From the NCBI GenBank assembly GCA_034439875.1, contig JAWXBG010000067.1, positions 1-22,447 on the forward strand: a stretch of 22,447 nucleotides of DNA, given 5' to 3'. Under the pieces are notes generated by a model, which was not told the DNA's origin, did no database searches, and saw only the letters and a program-made list of their open reading frames with translations. Positions 14,678 to 22,447 of this stretch are shown in pieces. Each line of letters starts with the position of its first letter. The stretch's first letter is position 1. The stretch is from JAWXBG01 sp034439875. Lineage in GTDB: Bacteria; Bacteroidota; Bacteroidia; Flavobacteriales_D; Sanyastnellaceae. Both the position numbers and the translations under genes were made by a program.

Positions 14678-17600
14678 TTAATTGTTCAACTTTTCCAACG
14701 AAATACGGGTGAAGATATCTTCATCAATTTGAATATCATGTCCACCCGACATATCCGAAACTAAGTTCAGATTACCCGCTAAAATTTGGGCGCGAATATA
14801 TTCCGAATTTACCACAATTGCATCGTTAATTGCCTCATGAGCAAGTATATTCACATTTATTTTGTCTGTGACCTCCAAACCGATCTCTTTTCGTAGGTTT
14901 TGGATCCGATTTACTACCTCACGAGCAATTCCTTCGCGCTGCAATTCTTCAGAAATTACAATATCTAAAGCAACTGTCAAAGCCCCGTTATTAGCCACTT
15001 TCCACCCTGGTATATCAACCGGTATAATTTCTACATCTTCCGAGTTTAAACCGATTGTTGTGTGGTCAAAATTAATCTCAAAAAATCCCTTTTGCTCGAT
15101 TCCGAAAATCACATCCCTTTGATTTTCAGATACATACTTCTGAACATCCTTCATGAAGCCACCACATTTTTTACCCAAAGTCTTGAAATTGAGCTTCAGG
15201 TTTTTTACAATCTGCGCCTCCGTTTCACTCACAAACTCCAAAGACTTCACATTTGTTTCGCTTAGAATAATTTCTTTTACCGCATCAATTTTGTTCTTAA
15301 TTGAATTGTCTAATACAGGAATTCGGATGCTCTGAAGAGGCTGTCTAACCCTAATGTTCTCTTTTTTACGAATGGAAAGAACCATAGAAGAAACGCGTTG
15401 GGCCAATTCCATTCTTTGTTCCAAATCTTTATCAATTAGACTGAGGTTTGCAGGATTGATAAGACTTAGGTGCACTGAATCGGTTCCCTCCGGTCCTGTA
15501 AGGTTGCGGAATAGCCATTCAGAAAAGTAAGGTGCAAAAGGAGCAGAAAGCTTGGAAACAGTAAGTAAACAATGAAATAAGGTTTCATAAGCGGATTTTT
15601 TATCCTCCGACATTTCACCTTGCCAAAATCTCTTTCGAGATAGGCGTACAAACCAATTAGATAAGTGTTCGTCGACAAAACTGGCAATAGATCTGGCTGC
15701 CGGTGTGGGATTATAATCGTCCAACAGTTCTGTTACTTCGAGGACAAGACTTTCCAATTTGGAGATAATCCAGCGATCGAGTTCTGGTCTTTGGGTAAAA
15801 TTTTCAGAAACCGCTTCAGATGGAGTAAAGTCGTCGATGTTCGCATATATGGCCAAAAATCCATACGTATTATATAGTGTGCCGAAGAACTTACGTTGCA
15901 CTTCCACAATGCCATCTGTATCAAAGCGAAGATTATCCCATGGCTGTGCATTGGTTATCATGTACCAACGAGTAGCATCAGGGCCGTACTTCCCAATAGT
16001 CTCGAAGGGATCAGCTGCATTACCCAAACGCTTCGACATCTTATTGCCGTTTTTGTCGAGCACAAGACCATTCGAAATAACATGTTTGTAGGCTACAGAA
16101 TCAAAGCACATGGTAGCAATAGCGTGAAGAGTATAAAACCATCCGCGAGTTTGATCAACGCCTTCTGCAATATAATCGGCAGGAAAGGCCTTGCCATTGT
16201 CGATCATTTCACGATTTTCAAAAGGATAATGCCACTGAGCATATGGCATTGCGCCAGAGTCGAACCACACATCAATTAAGTCCGATTCTCTGAGCATTCT
16301 CTCACCACTTTTCGACACAAGGACAATCTGATCAACATACGGTTTGTGCAGATCAAAAGAATGATAGTTCTCTTCGTTAAATTCTCCCGGAACGAATGTT
16401 TCCAATGGATTTGAAGTCATGAACCCCAGTTCTATAGATTTCTCAATCTCCCTTTTCAAAGTCTCAACAGAATCAATACAAATGGATTCCTCACCATTTT
16501 CGGATCTCCAAATAGGCAGGGGAATACCCCAAAATCTTGAGCGGGATAGGTTCCAATCATTGGCATTTTCCAACCAATTTCCAAATCTACCTGTTCCCGT
16601 TGCCTCTGGCTTCCAATCGATGGTTTTGTTCAGTTCCACCATCCGCGCGCGGACCCTTGGAATTCGAATAAACCATGAATCTAAGGGGTAATAAATTACC
16701 GGTTTGTCGGTTCTCCAGCAATGCGGATAACTGTGCTCGAATTTTTCCTTTTTGAAAAGCTTGTTCTCCAGTTGCAACTTTAGCACAATTCTCTCATCTA
16801 CACTGAGATAAGACAATTTTGAGGTGTCCTTTATAAAACCTGAAAGCTTAGCTTTTTGAATTTCAAGCTCAACTAGTTTCTCCTCTTCGGAATAGTAATC
16901 CTCTTTAACGAATTCCTCACCATACAAGAATTCACCATCCTGAACAATGGGTAAAAACCTTCCCCGTTTATCTACGAGAGTAAGAGAACCGATACCATTG
17001 TCTTTTGCCGCTTGAAAGTCGTCGGCACCAAAACTTGGCGCTATATGCACGATTCCTGTTCCATCTTCTGTGGTAACAAAATCCCCTAAAACCACTTTAA
17101 ACGAATCGCCTTCTGAAGGTTGAGCAAATGGCAATAGCTGTTCGTATCTGATTCCATTTAATTCGGACCCGACCATTTCTTGCAAAACTCTGAAAGGAAT
17201 ATTCTTATCGCCCAGATTGTAATCGGCAAAACTCACTTCGGAATTTTTATCTTGAAAATAAGCAGACAGTCTTTCCTTGGCGAGGATTACAACTTGCTTT
17301 TGACCGGAATACGGATTAAAAGTTTCAACGGCGAGATACATTATCTTCTTTCCGACTGCGAGAGCTGTGTTTGAAGGCAATGTCCATGGTGTAGTAGTCC
17401 ATGCGAGGAAAAATAGATTATCTCCTAATTTCTGTCGAAGACCATCGTCTATAATAGCGAATTGAGCAACGGCACTCAGGTCCTTCACTTCGCGGTAGCA
17501 CCCAGGTTGATTTAGCTCATGAGAACTCAATCCAGTTCCAGCAGCCGGTGAAAAAGGCTGAATAGAATAACCTTTGTATAGAAGATCCTTTTTGAAAAGA

Positions 17601-18100
17601 TCGTTGAGCAACCACCAAACACTTTCTATGTACTTATTTTCATAGGTCACATAAGGGTTTTGCATATCCACCCAATAGCCCATCACGCGTGTCAATTCCT
17701 TCCATTTATCAGTGTACTTCATCACCTCTTTGCGACAGGCGATGTTGTATTCTTCGACAGAAATTGAGTTGCCGATATCTTCCTTTCTAATACCCAGAGT
17801 TTTCTCCACAGCCAATTCTATTGGCAGACCGTGCGTATCCCAACCCGCCTTTCTTTTGACTTGTTTGCCTTTTAAGGTTTGATATCTACAAAAAATATCT
17901 TTGATGGTGCGGCCCATCACATGGTGAATGCCCGGCAAACCATTGGCAGAAGGAGGTCCTTCATAAAAGACAAATTCCTGTCCACCACTTCTCTCATCGA
18001 TGCTTCGTTGAAAGACATTATTTCTATCCCAGAAAGATTGAACTTCTGTTGCTAGGAGAGGAAGATTGAGGTTTTTCGTTTCCGGATACCGTTTTGACAT
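14678..18100 (-). CDS. ileS: Isoleucyl-tRNA synthetase
   Basis: Charges tRNA-Ile; a class Ia synthetase of 1140 residues, the long form typical of Bacteroidota. The HIGH-region signature is EGPPSANGLPGIHHVMGR (GIHH at 57–60), followed by KAGWDTHGLPIELAVEK. The CP1 editing domain is recognised by TTEDGTGIVHIAPSFGADD. The KMSKS loop reads KMSKR at 687–691. The C-terminal anticodon-binding part follows (WFVRLSRKRFW), and the protein ends in a long C-terminal domain. The open frame continues upstream to 18229, but the family N terminus (KRYPETKNLNLP) fits ATG 18100, which has an A-rich leader. It is the first gene of the ileS–traR–lspA unit and is divergent from the HYR-protein gene. Confidence 0.97.
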   Translation of the reverse strand: MSKRYPETKNLNLPLLATEVQSFWDRNNVFQRSIDERSGGQEFVFYEGPPSANGLPGIHHVMGRTIKDIFCRYQTLKGKQVKRKAGWDTHGLPIELAVEKTLGIRKEDIGNSISVEEYNIACRKEVMKYTDKWKELTRVMGYWVDMQNPYVTYENKYIESVWWLLNDLFKKDLLYKGYSIQPFSPAAGTGLSSHELNQPGCYREVKDLSAVAQFAIIDDGLRQKLGDNLFFLAWTTTPWTLPSNTALAVGKKIMYLAVETFNPYSGQKQVVILAKERLSAYFQDKNSEVSFADYNLGDKNIPFRVLQEMVGSELNGIRYEQLLPFAQPSEGDSFKVVLGDFVTTEDGTGIVHIAPSFGADDFQAAKDNGIGSLTLVDKRGRFLPIVQDGEFLYGEEFVKEDYYSEEEKLVELEIQKAKLSGFIKDTSKLSYLSVDERIVLKLQLENKLFKKEKFEHSYPHCWRTDKPVIYYPLDSWFIRIPRVRARMVELNKTIDWKPEATGTGRFGNWLENANDWNLSRSRFWGIPLPIWRSENGEESICIDSVETLKREIEKSIELGFMTSNPLETFVPGEFNEENYHSFDLHKPYVDQIVLVSKSGERMLRESDLIDVWFDSGAMPYAQWHYPFENREMIDNGKAFPADYIAEGVDQTRGWFYTLHAIATMCFDSVAYKHVISNGLVLDKNGNKMSKRLGNAADPFETIGKYGPDATRWYMITNAQPWDNLRFDTDGIVEVQRKFFGTLYNTYGFLAIYANIDDFTPSEAVSENFTQRPELDRWIISKLESLVLEVTELLDDYNPTPAARSIASFVDEHLSNWFVRLSRKRFWQGEMSEDKKSAYETLFHCLLTVSKLSAPFAPYFSEWLFRNLTGPEGTDSVHLSLINPANLSLIDKDLEQRMELAQRVSSMVLSIRKKENIRVRQPLQSIRIPVLDNSIKNKIDAVKEIILSETNVKSLEFVSETEAQIVKNLKLNFKTLGKKCGGFMKDVQKYVSENQRDVIFGIEQKGFFEINFDHTTIGLNSEDVEIIPVDIPGWKVANNGALTVALDIVISEELQREGIAREVVNRIQNLRKEIGLEVTDKINVNILAHEAINDAIVVNSEYIRAQILAGNLNLVSDMSGGHDIQIDEDIFTRISLEKLNN

Positions 18101-18448
18101 ATAAAAAAATAAGAGGCGCGAAGATACTGATTTCTTGGGGTTAAACGTGCATTTAAGGAGAGTATCCTTGTTGTAGCACATTGATTTAAAACGAATTATA
18201 CTAACGGCTAAAAAAAGTTTAGAAATCATTAGTTCGCTTATAACCTTTTTTATTCAGTTCAAGTATAAAACCCTGCCCTGCAAGTGATATACGATCATTT
18301 ATAGGGCCAACTATCTAACCTGGCTTTAAGAAGGAAAATACCGGCATCTGCGGATATGACGTGGCTTCTAAGTGATCCGATCACTTATTTGACGCGAAAT
18401 TGAACTAAGATGTCAAACCATTAAACAGCCACCCGTAACGAACTCAAC
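18101..18448. other. Divergent intergenic region between ileS and the HYR-protein gene
   Basis: About 348 bp with no gene, expected to hold the promoters of both ileS and the surface-protein gene. On the minus strand TATCTTCG is a one-mismatch match to TAnnTTTG, just upstream of the ileS start, but a proper -33 element was not found. A 19-bp perfect palindrome lies at 18369–18387 (listed separately). Confidence 0.45.
18369..18387. promoter_or_regulatory. 19-bp perfect palindrome, candidate operator
   Basis: TAAGTGATC (18369–18377) and GATCACTTA (18379–18387) are exact reverse complements around a single central C. It lies 61 bp upstream of the HYR-protein ATG. The odd-length, 9-bp-arm dyad is the typical shape of a dimeric repressor or activator site. 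No T-run follows beyond TTT, so a terminator is less likely. The binding protein is unknown. Confidence 0.5.
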
Positions 18449-21400
18449 ATGAGCAAATCGGTACTTACCTCCTCCTTCGCGAAGCAGTTTGCTGCTTCTA
18501 TCGTATGGATCTCTCTTCTAGTCTTAGGAAATTCTTCGCGCATCAACGCCCAGTTGGTCGTAAACGAATTCGCTAGTAATGCCGCGATGATCAGTCAATT
18601 GGAGGGGACAGGGATCAACATCATTAATTCCTCCTTCACGATCAATGGCGTAGCTCACGATAGGCAAGTGGGCTTGTTTAGCAACACCCCCTCGGGTGAA
18701 TTGTCGATTTCCAACGGGATGATTATCAGCACGGGATACGGCTCTGGTGCTGTTGGACCAAATAACTCTACGAGTTTTAGTGTTAACGTTCCCGGAAATG
18801 GAACAACTATAGATCCAGATCTTGCATTGATCGAACCTGCTGCGACAGAGGACATGGTGATCATTGAATTCGATTTCATTCCACGTCTCGATACTTTGCA
18901 GATTGAGTTTGCCTTCGCTTCGGAAGAATATTGTGAGTACACATGCAGTCCATTTAACGACGCCTTCGCATTTTTTGTCAGTGGACCCGGTATTGCCGGA
19001 CCTTATTCTTTAGGAGCTGAGAATTTCGCTCAATTACCTGATGGAACCGGGGTAGCCATTAACAATGTGCACAACGGAAACTGTTTGGGTTGGTATGCAC
19101 CTTGCAATCCCATCAATGCAGCCTATTATTATAACAACGCAGCCGGAATTTTTCTTCAAGCGGATGGTCTTACTGTAGGCTTGCAAGCCAAAGGAGCAGT
19201 ACAATCCTGCCAAACTTACCATGCGAAAATTGTGATCGCAGATGCAGGTGACAGCTCTTGGGATTCGATGGTATTTCTTAAAGACTTTTCGTCGTTAGGA
19301 CAAGATGTAACCGTAACCGCCGACCCAGCTTTTAACACGGCTATTGAAGAGTGCTCAATTGGTTTATATTTACTAGAACGAGCCGGAGATATTGATCAAC
19401 CACTTACAGTTGATTTAACCTATTCGGGTACAGCGATCAATGGAGTTGACTATTCTCTTCTTCCTTCATCCGTTTATTTCGCTCCATATGACACGTTAGA
19501 ATTTCTAATCATAAATCCTCTAACTGACGGGATAACGGAGGGTCTCGAATCGGTGACCATAACTACAACATGGTATATATGTTCAGAGCCGTTCTCGGCA
19601 GCATACACTTTTGATTTACAAGAACCAAGTGCCAATATAAATTGTCCGGCGAATTTTACTGTTGTTGCAAATCCAATTACATGCATTGGGCTGGTTACAA
19701 TCCCTTTTCCATCCGCTACTAGTAATTGTGCCTCAACAAGTTTGTCGAGGATAGACGCTGTTCCATATTCCTCAAATTCACAATGGCCAATTGGAAGTTA
19801 CACGATTACTTATCGTGCCGTTGCAGGAACGAGTGGCGACTTTTTCGACGACTGTTCATTTCAAATAAATGTGGTCGACAATGTGTCGCCTGTAATTTCG
19901 TCTTGTCCACCGAACATTTCTACAAACATAATAGGCGGATTATGTGGAGCCAACGTGATCGTTGGTGCCCTAGTAGCGAGCGATAATTGTTCGGCAGTAA
20001 CGATCACAAATTCGTTTAACGGCACATCGAACGCCAGTGGATTTTATCCTGTAGGTTTTACGAATGTACTTTGGACGGTTACAGATGCCAGCGGAAATAC
20101 AACTACATGCACAACTGTTGTGACAGTAGTAGACACTCAAATACCCGTTATTACATCTTGTCCTCCAAACCAAAGTGTATTTACCACGTCGGGTGCATGC
20201 ACAAGAGCGGTTACAATACCTCAACCGACCGTCACAGACAATTGTCCATTAACGTATTCAAATTCTTTCAACGGAACTTCTAACGCAAGTGGTACCTATC
20301 CAATAGGCACAACAACAGTAACTTGGACAGTAACAGATCCATCAGGAAATATAGTCACCTGTGCGCATACAATAACTGTTACGGACAATGTTGTACCAAC
20401 GATTACATGTCCTGCAAACCAGACTGTCTCAGCAGGAATTAATTGCACTATAGCAGTTGTTGTTCCTATACCGGCAACATCTGACAATTGTGGAGTAGCC
20501 AGTGTAACAAATAGTTTCAATGGAACCTCAAACGCAAGTGGTAACTATTCTTTAGGAACTACAACAGTGATTTGGACAGTTACAGATAATAGCGGAAACG
20601 TTGCAACGTGCAGTCACACCATAACAATAACAACAACCGCAATTAATACGGCATGGGCCAGTGCTGTGAATGATCCTAACTCATGCGTGTTGGCCACGGA
20701 ACAAGCCTTTTGGCAGACACTTAATAATTTAAGTGCTGCTGGCGACGATTTATCGAAGCCGAACAACACCGGTATGAATAATACCAATGCGTTCTCATTG
20801 AATGATGTTAGTCGCAATGGTTGGGTAACAACAACAGTAGCAGAAACGAACAGAGAAAGATATTTTGGAATAAGTGCAGTTGACGCCGGAAATGGATCAG
20901 GCGGCATTGATTATTCGATTAGACTTCGTGACGATGCGACCTTGAGGATTGTAGAAAACGGAACCAATGTCAATAACCCTGGGAGCTATTCCACTGGAGA
21001 TGTCTTAAGAATTTTCATTGACAACAATGCTGTCCGTTATTATAGAAATGCTACTCTGCTCTTTACATCAACCGTTGCACCTGCTGTAGCACCATACTTT
21101 GTAGACTGTGCAATGAATCAGCAGAATAGCACATTGAACAACATCTACATTACCAATCCAACATGTGGTGTATTTCAAGGAGGCTCTCAAACACTTCCCG
21201 TTGCACTTTCATATCAATGGTTTCGCAATGGAAACCCTGTAGGAACAAACTCCTCAACCTATACAAATACAACACTTAGCGACAACGATCAAATTACTGT
21301 AACAGTTAGCGGGAGTAACGGCTGTTCGGCTACATCACCGGCAGTTGTTGTGGATATCCCGGTGATGAGTTGCTCAGGCAGCAATATCAATGCAACAACA

Positions 21401-22447
21401 TCAGGAGGAGCTTGCTCAACATTGGTAACTGTTCCCAATCCAACAGTTACTGGAAGTTGCTCCGGCTTTTCGGTAACGAACAATTTTAACGGGACCACAA
21501 ATGCAAGCGGCACATACCCGCTCGGAATCACTACGGTGGTTTTTACCATTTCAACTAGTTGCGGAACATTTGGAACGTGCAGTATCAACGTTACAGTAAC
21601 TGATGATGACGCGCCATCTATTACCTGTCCTTCCACTCAAACTCTCAACCTAAACAGTTCTTGTCAGGCAACCCTTCCCAATTACACTACACTTTCTTCT
21701 GTTAGTGATAACTGTACTTCGTCGGGATCTATTACTGTAACGCAATCCCCTGCAGCTGGCACGGTGGTTTCAGGAACGGGCACAACTACAATAACCTTAA
21801 CCGCAACCGATACGGCAGGAAATAGCAGCAACTGTACCTTCAATGTTACAAAAGTTGATAACATTGCTCCGACAATCACATGTCCTGCCAACATCACTGT
21901 GAATACAAATGGGAACAGCTGCACCGCAAATGTGAACAATGCATCACTCGGAACACCTGTTACATCAGACAACTGTGGCGTCGCTTCTGTTTCGAACAAC
22001 CACCCTTCGGCCTCATACAGTGTCGGTACAACGAATGTAACTTGGACAGTCACAGACAACGGCGGCAATACCTCAACCTGCATTCAAACTGTGACTGTAA
22101 TTGATAACAACCTTCCGAGCATTACTTGTCCCGGTGCCCAAACTTTGGTTCTCAATAGTTCTTGCACCGGAACGCTTGGAAACTATACTTCGCTTGCCAC
22201 TGCGAGTGATCCTTGCGGGGCAGTTACTGTTACACAATCTCCCGCCGCTGGAACCCCAGTTTCAGGAGTTGGAACAACTGTAGTAACTCTGACCGTAACA
22301 GATTCAAGCGGGAACATATCAACATGCACATTTAACGTAAACAGAATTGACAACATCGTTCCTACTATCACTTGTCCTTTGAACATCACTGTGAACGTTG
22401 GTACAGGTACTTGTGTGGCTATTGTTGCTTCACTTGGTACTCCAATA
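18449..22447 (+). CDS. Giant secreted choice-of-anchor L / HYR-repeat surface protein (3' end outside window)
   Basis: One frame stays open from the ATG at 18449 to the window edge, at least 1333 codons with no stop. The signal peptide is about 1–35 (hydrophobic IVWISLLVLGNSS, ending INAQ). Residues ~36–300 form a choice-of-anchor L domain (NGMIISTGYGSGAVGPN; FIPRLDTLQIEFAFASEEY; PFNDAFAFFVSGPG). Residues ~302–392 look Calx-beta-like (LTVDLTYSGTAINGVDYS). HYR domains begin at residue 393 (NINCPAN). Four units run to ~728, then a beta-sandwich module (~729–905) and an Ig-like segment (YQWFRNGNPVG, ~906–970), then at least four and a half more HYR units. Proteins of this type are exported surface adhesins or matrix proteins, often with a C-terminal type IX secretion sorting signal; that end is not visible here. 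The ligand is unknown. Confidence 0.92.
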   Translation, partial: MSKSVLTSSFAKQFAASIVWISLLVLGNSSRINAQLVVNEFASNAAMISQLEGTGINIINSSFTINGVAHDRQVGLFSNTPSGELSISNGMIISTGYGSGAVGPNNSTSFSVNVPGNGTTIDPDLALIEPAATEDMVIIEFDFIPRLDTLQIEFAFASEEYCEYTCSPFNDAFAFFVSGPGIAGPYSLGAENFAQLPDGTGVAINNVHNGNCLGWYAPCNPINAAYYYNNAAGIFLQADGLTVGLQAKGAVQSCQTYHAKIVIADAGDSSWDSMVFLKDFSSLGQDVTVTADPAFNTAIEECSIGLYLLERAGDIDQPLTVDLTYSGTAINGVDYSLLPSSVYFAPYDTLEFLIINPLTDGITEGLESVTITTTWYICSEPFSAAYTFDLQEPSANINCPANFTVVANPITCIGLVTIPFPSATSNCASTSLSRIDAVPYSSNSQWPIGSYTITYRAVAGTSGDFFDDCSFQINVVDNVSPVISSCPPNISTNIIGGLCGANVIVGALVASDNCSAVTITNSFNGTSNASGFYPVGFTNVLWTVTDASGNTTTCTTVVTVVDTQIPVITSCPPNQSVFTTSGACTRAVTIPQPTVTDNCPLTYSNSFNGTSNASGTYPIGTTTVTWTVTDPSGNIVTCAHTITVTDNVVPTITCPANQTVSAGINCTIAVVVPIPATSDNCGVASVTNSFNGTSNASGNYSLGTTTVIWTVTDNSGNVATCSHTITITTTAINTAWASAVNDPNSCVLATEQAFWQTLNNLSAAGDDLSKPNNTGMNNTNAFSLNDVSRNGWVTTTVAETNRERYFGISAVDAGNGSGGIDYSIRLRDDATLRIVENGTNVNNPGSYSTGDVLRIFIDNNAVRYYRNATLLFTSTVAPAVAPYFVDCAMNQQNSTLNNIYITNPTCGVFQGGSQTLPVALSYQWFRNGNPVGTNSSTYTNTTLSDNDQITVTVSGSNGCSATSPAVVVDIPVMSCSGSNINATTSGGACSTLVTVPNPTVTGSCSGFSVTNNFNGTTNASGTYPLGITTVVFTISTSCGTFGTCSINVTVTDDDAPSITCPSTQTLNLNSSCQATLPNYTTLSSVSDNCTSSGSITVTQSPAAGTVVSGTGTTTITLTATDTAGNSSNCTFNVTKVDNIAPTITCPANITVNTNGNSCTANVNNASLGTPVTSDNCGVASVSNNHPSASYSVGTTNVTWTVTDNGGNTSTCIQTVTVIDNNLPSITCPGAQTLVLNSSCTGTLGNYTSLATASDPCGAVTVTQSPAAGTPVSGVGTTVVTLTVTDSSGNISTCTFNVNRIDNIVPTITCPLNITVNVGTGTCVAIVASLGTPI
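19625..22447 (+). repeat. HYR-domain repeat array with interruption
   Basis: Units of about 80–84 codons lie at roughly 19625, 19880, 20141, 20386, then 21361, 21610, 21862, 22108 and 22354 (last one cut). Each has the pattern I-x-CP near the start, a second Cys, usually SDNC or TDNC, then G-TTVTWTVTD-x-SGN and T-C. Units 2–5 share FNGTSNASG or FNGTTNASG. Units 6 and 8 form a second type (LNSSC, VTQSPAAGT-VSG-GTT), alternating with units 7 and 9 (NITVN…C). Four Cys per unit suggest disulphides, as expected outside the cell. Confidence 0.85.
20632..21360 (+). other. Inserted beta-sandwich module plus Ig-like segment inside the HYR array
   Basis: Domain-level part of the surface protein. Bases 20632–21165 encode a non-HYR module (TTVAETNRERYFGISA; SIRLRDDATLRIVENGT; GDVLRIFIDNNAVRYYRNAT; LFTSTVAPAVAPYFVDCAM) that resembles the lectin/SPRY-like jelly-roll modules found in bacterial surface proteins, where a strand reading YYxNGxLxYTS is typical. 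Bases 21166–21360 encode an Ig-like or PKD-like piece around SYQWFRNGNPVGTNSSTYTN. Assignment is by pattern only; a carbohydrate-binding role is possible but not shown. Confidence 0.55.

Noticed and set aside
13967..14764. 265-codon open frame on the plus strand rich in Gly, Ala, Thr and Phe
   Set aside because: It is the antisense reading of the Lys/Ala/Pro repeat region of the TraR/DksA-like gene. Low-complexity codons (AAA/GCC/CCA) give stop-free complementary strands; no start context or homology is seen.
18101..18229. 43-codon N-terminal extension of ileS
   Set aside because: The family N terminus starts at ATG 18100 and the extra residues have no resemblance to synthetase sequence.
20296..22389. 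Chain of 70–133-codon open frames on the minus strand opposite the HYR gene
   Set aside because: All are shadows of the Thr/Val/Asn-rich repeat coding strand, which itself is open throughout and has a signal peptide.
19625..22447. Regularly spaced repeats that could suggest CRISPR-like structure
   Set aside because: The ~250-bp units are protein-coding HYR domains with in-frame divergence, not short identical repeats with unique spacers.

Overview
The window looks like chromosomal DNA from a member of the Bacteroidota, most likely a Flavobacteriales-type marine or environmental bacterium. The evidence is the gene orders pdxJ–hydrolase–CBS–nadK–DUF6089–uppS–bamA–ompH–ompH–murI and ileS–traR/dksA–lspA, together with a choice-of-anchor L/HYR repeat surface protein. 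A TAnnTTTG-like promoter box, A-rich leaders without Shine-Dalgarno sequences and TTG starts fit as well. No tRNA, rRNA, CRISPR array, phage gene or transposase gene was found.

Layout. Positions 1–503 are non-coding and carry a repeat element. Positions 504–2902 hold three leftward genes: a tandem universal stress protein, an alpha/beta hydrolase and pdxJ, the last two overlapping. A divergent intergenic gap (2903–3378) separates them from a long rightward series: a CBS/ACT-like protein (TTG start), nadK, a DUF6089-type outer-membrane protein, uppS, bamA and two OmpH/Skp-like chaperones. A perfect intrinsic terminator follows, then murI (TTG start). Together these genes supply NADP, the undecaprenyl carrier, D-glutamate and outer-membrane protein assembly, so this is an envelope biogenesis block.

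Positions 12080–12806 are non-coding and hold a ~566-bp repeat element with imperfect terminal inverted repeats. Its first ~237 aligned bases match the start of the window at about 95%, and shorter relatives lie at 5220–5350 and 11083–11205. Leftward genes follow: ileS (start 18100), a TraR/DksA-family gene with a very long Lys/Ala/Pro-rich N-terminal extension, and lspA, a probable operon with a strong hairpin before lspA.

From 18449 to the right edge a single open frame of at least 1333 codons encodes a secreted repeat protein. It has a signal peptide, a choice-of-anchor L domain, a Calx-beta-like segment, HYR domains, an inserted beta-sandwich module plus an Ig-like segment, and then more HYR domains in an alternating two-type pattern. 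The gene is cut by the window end.

The least explained items are the dispersed non-coding repeat family, the histone-H1-like extension on the DksA-type regulator, the alternating HYR repeat structure with its inserted module, and a 19-bp perfect palindrome in the ileS/HYR divergent region.
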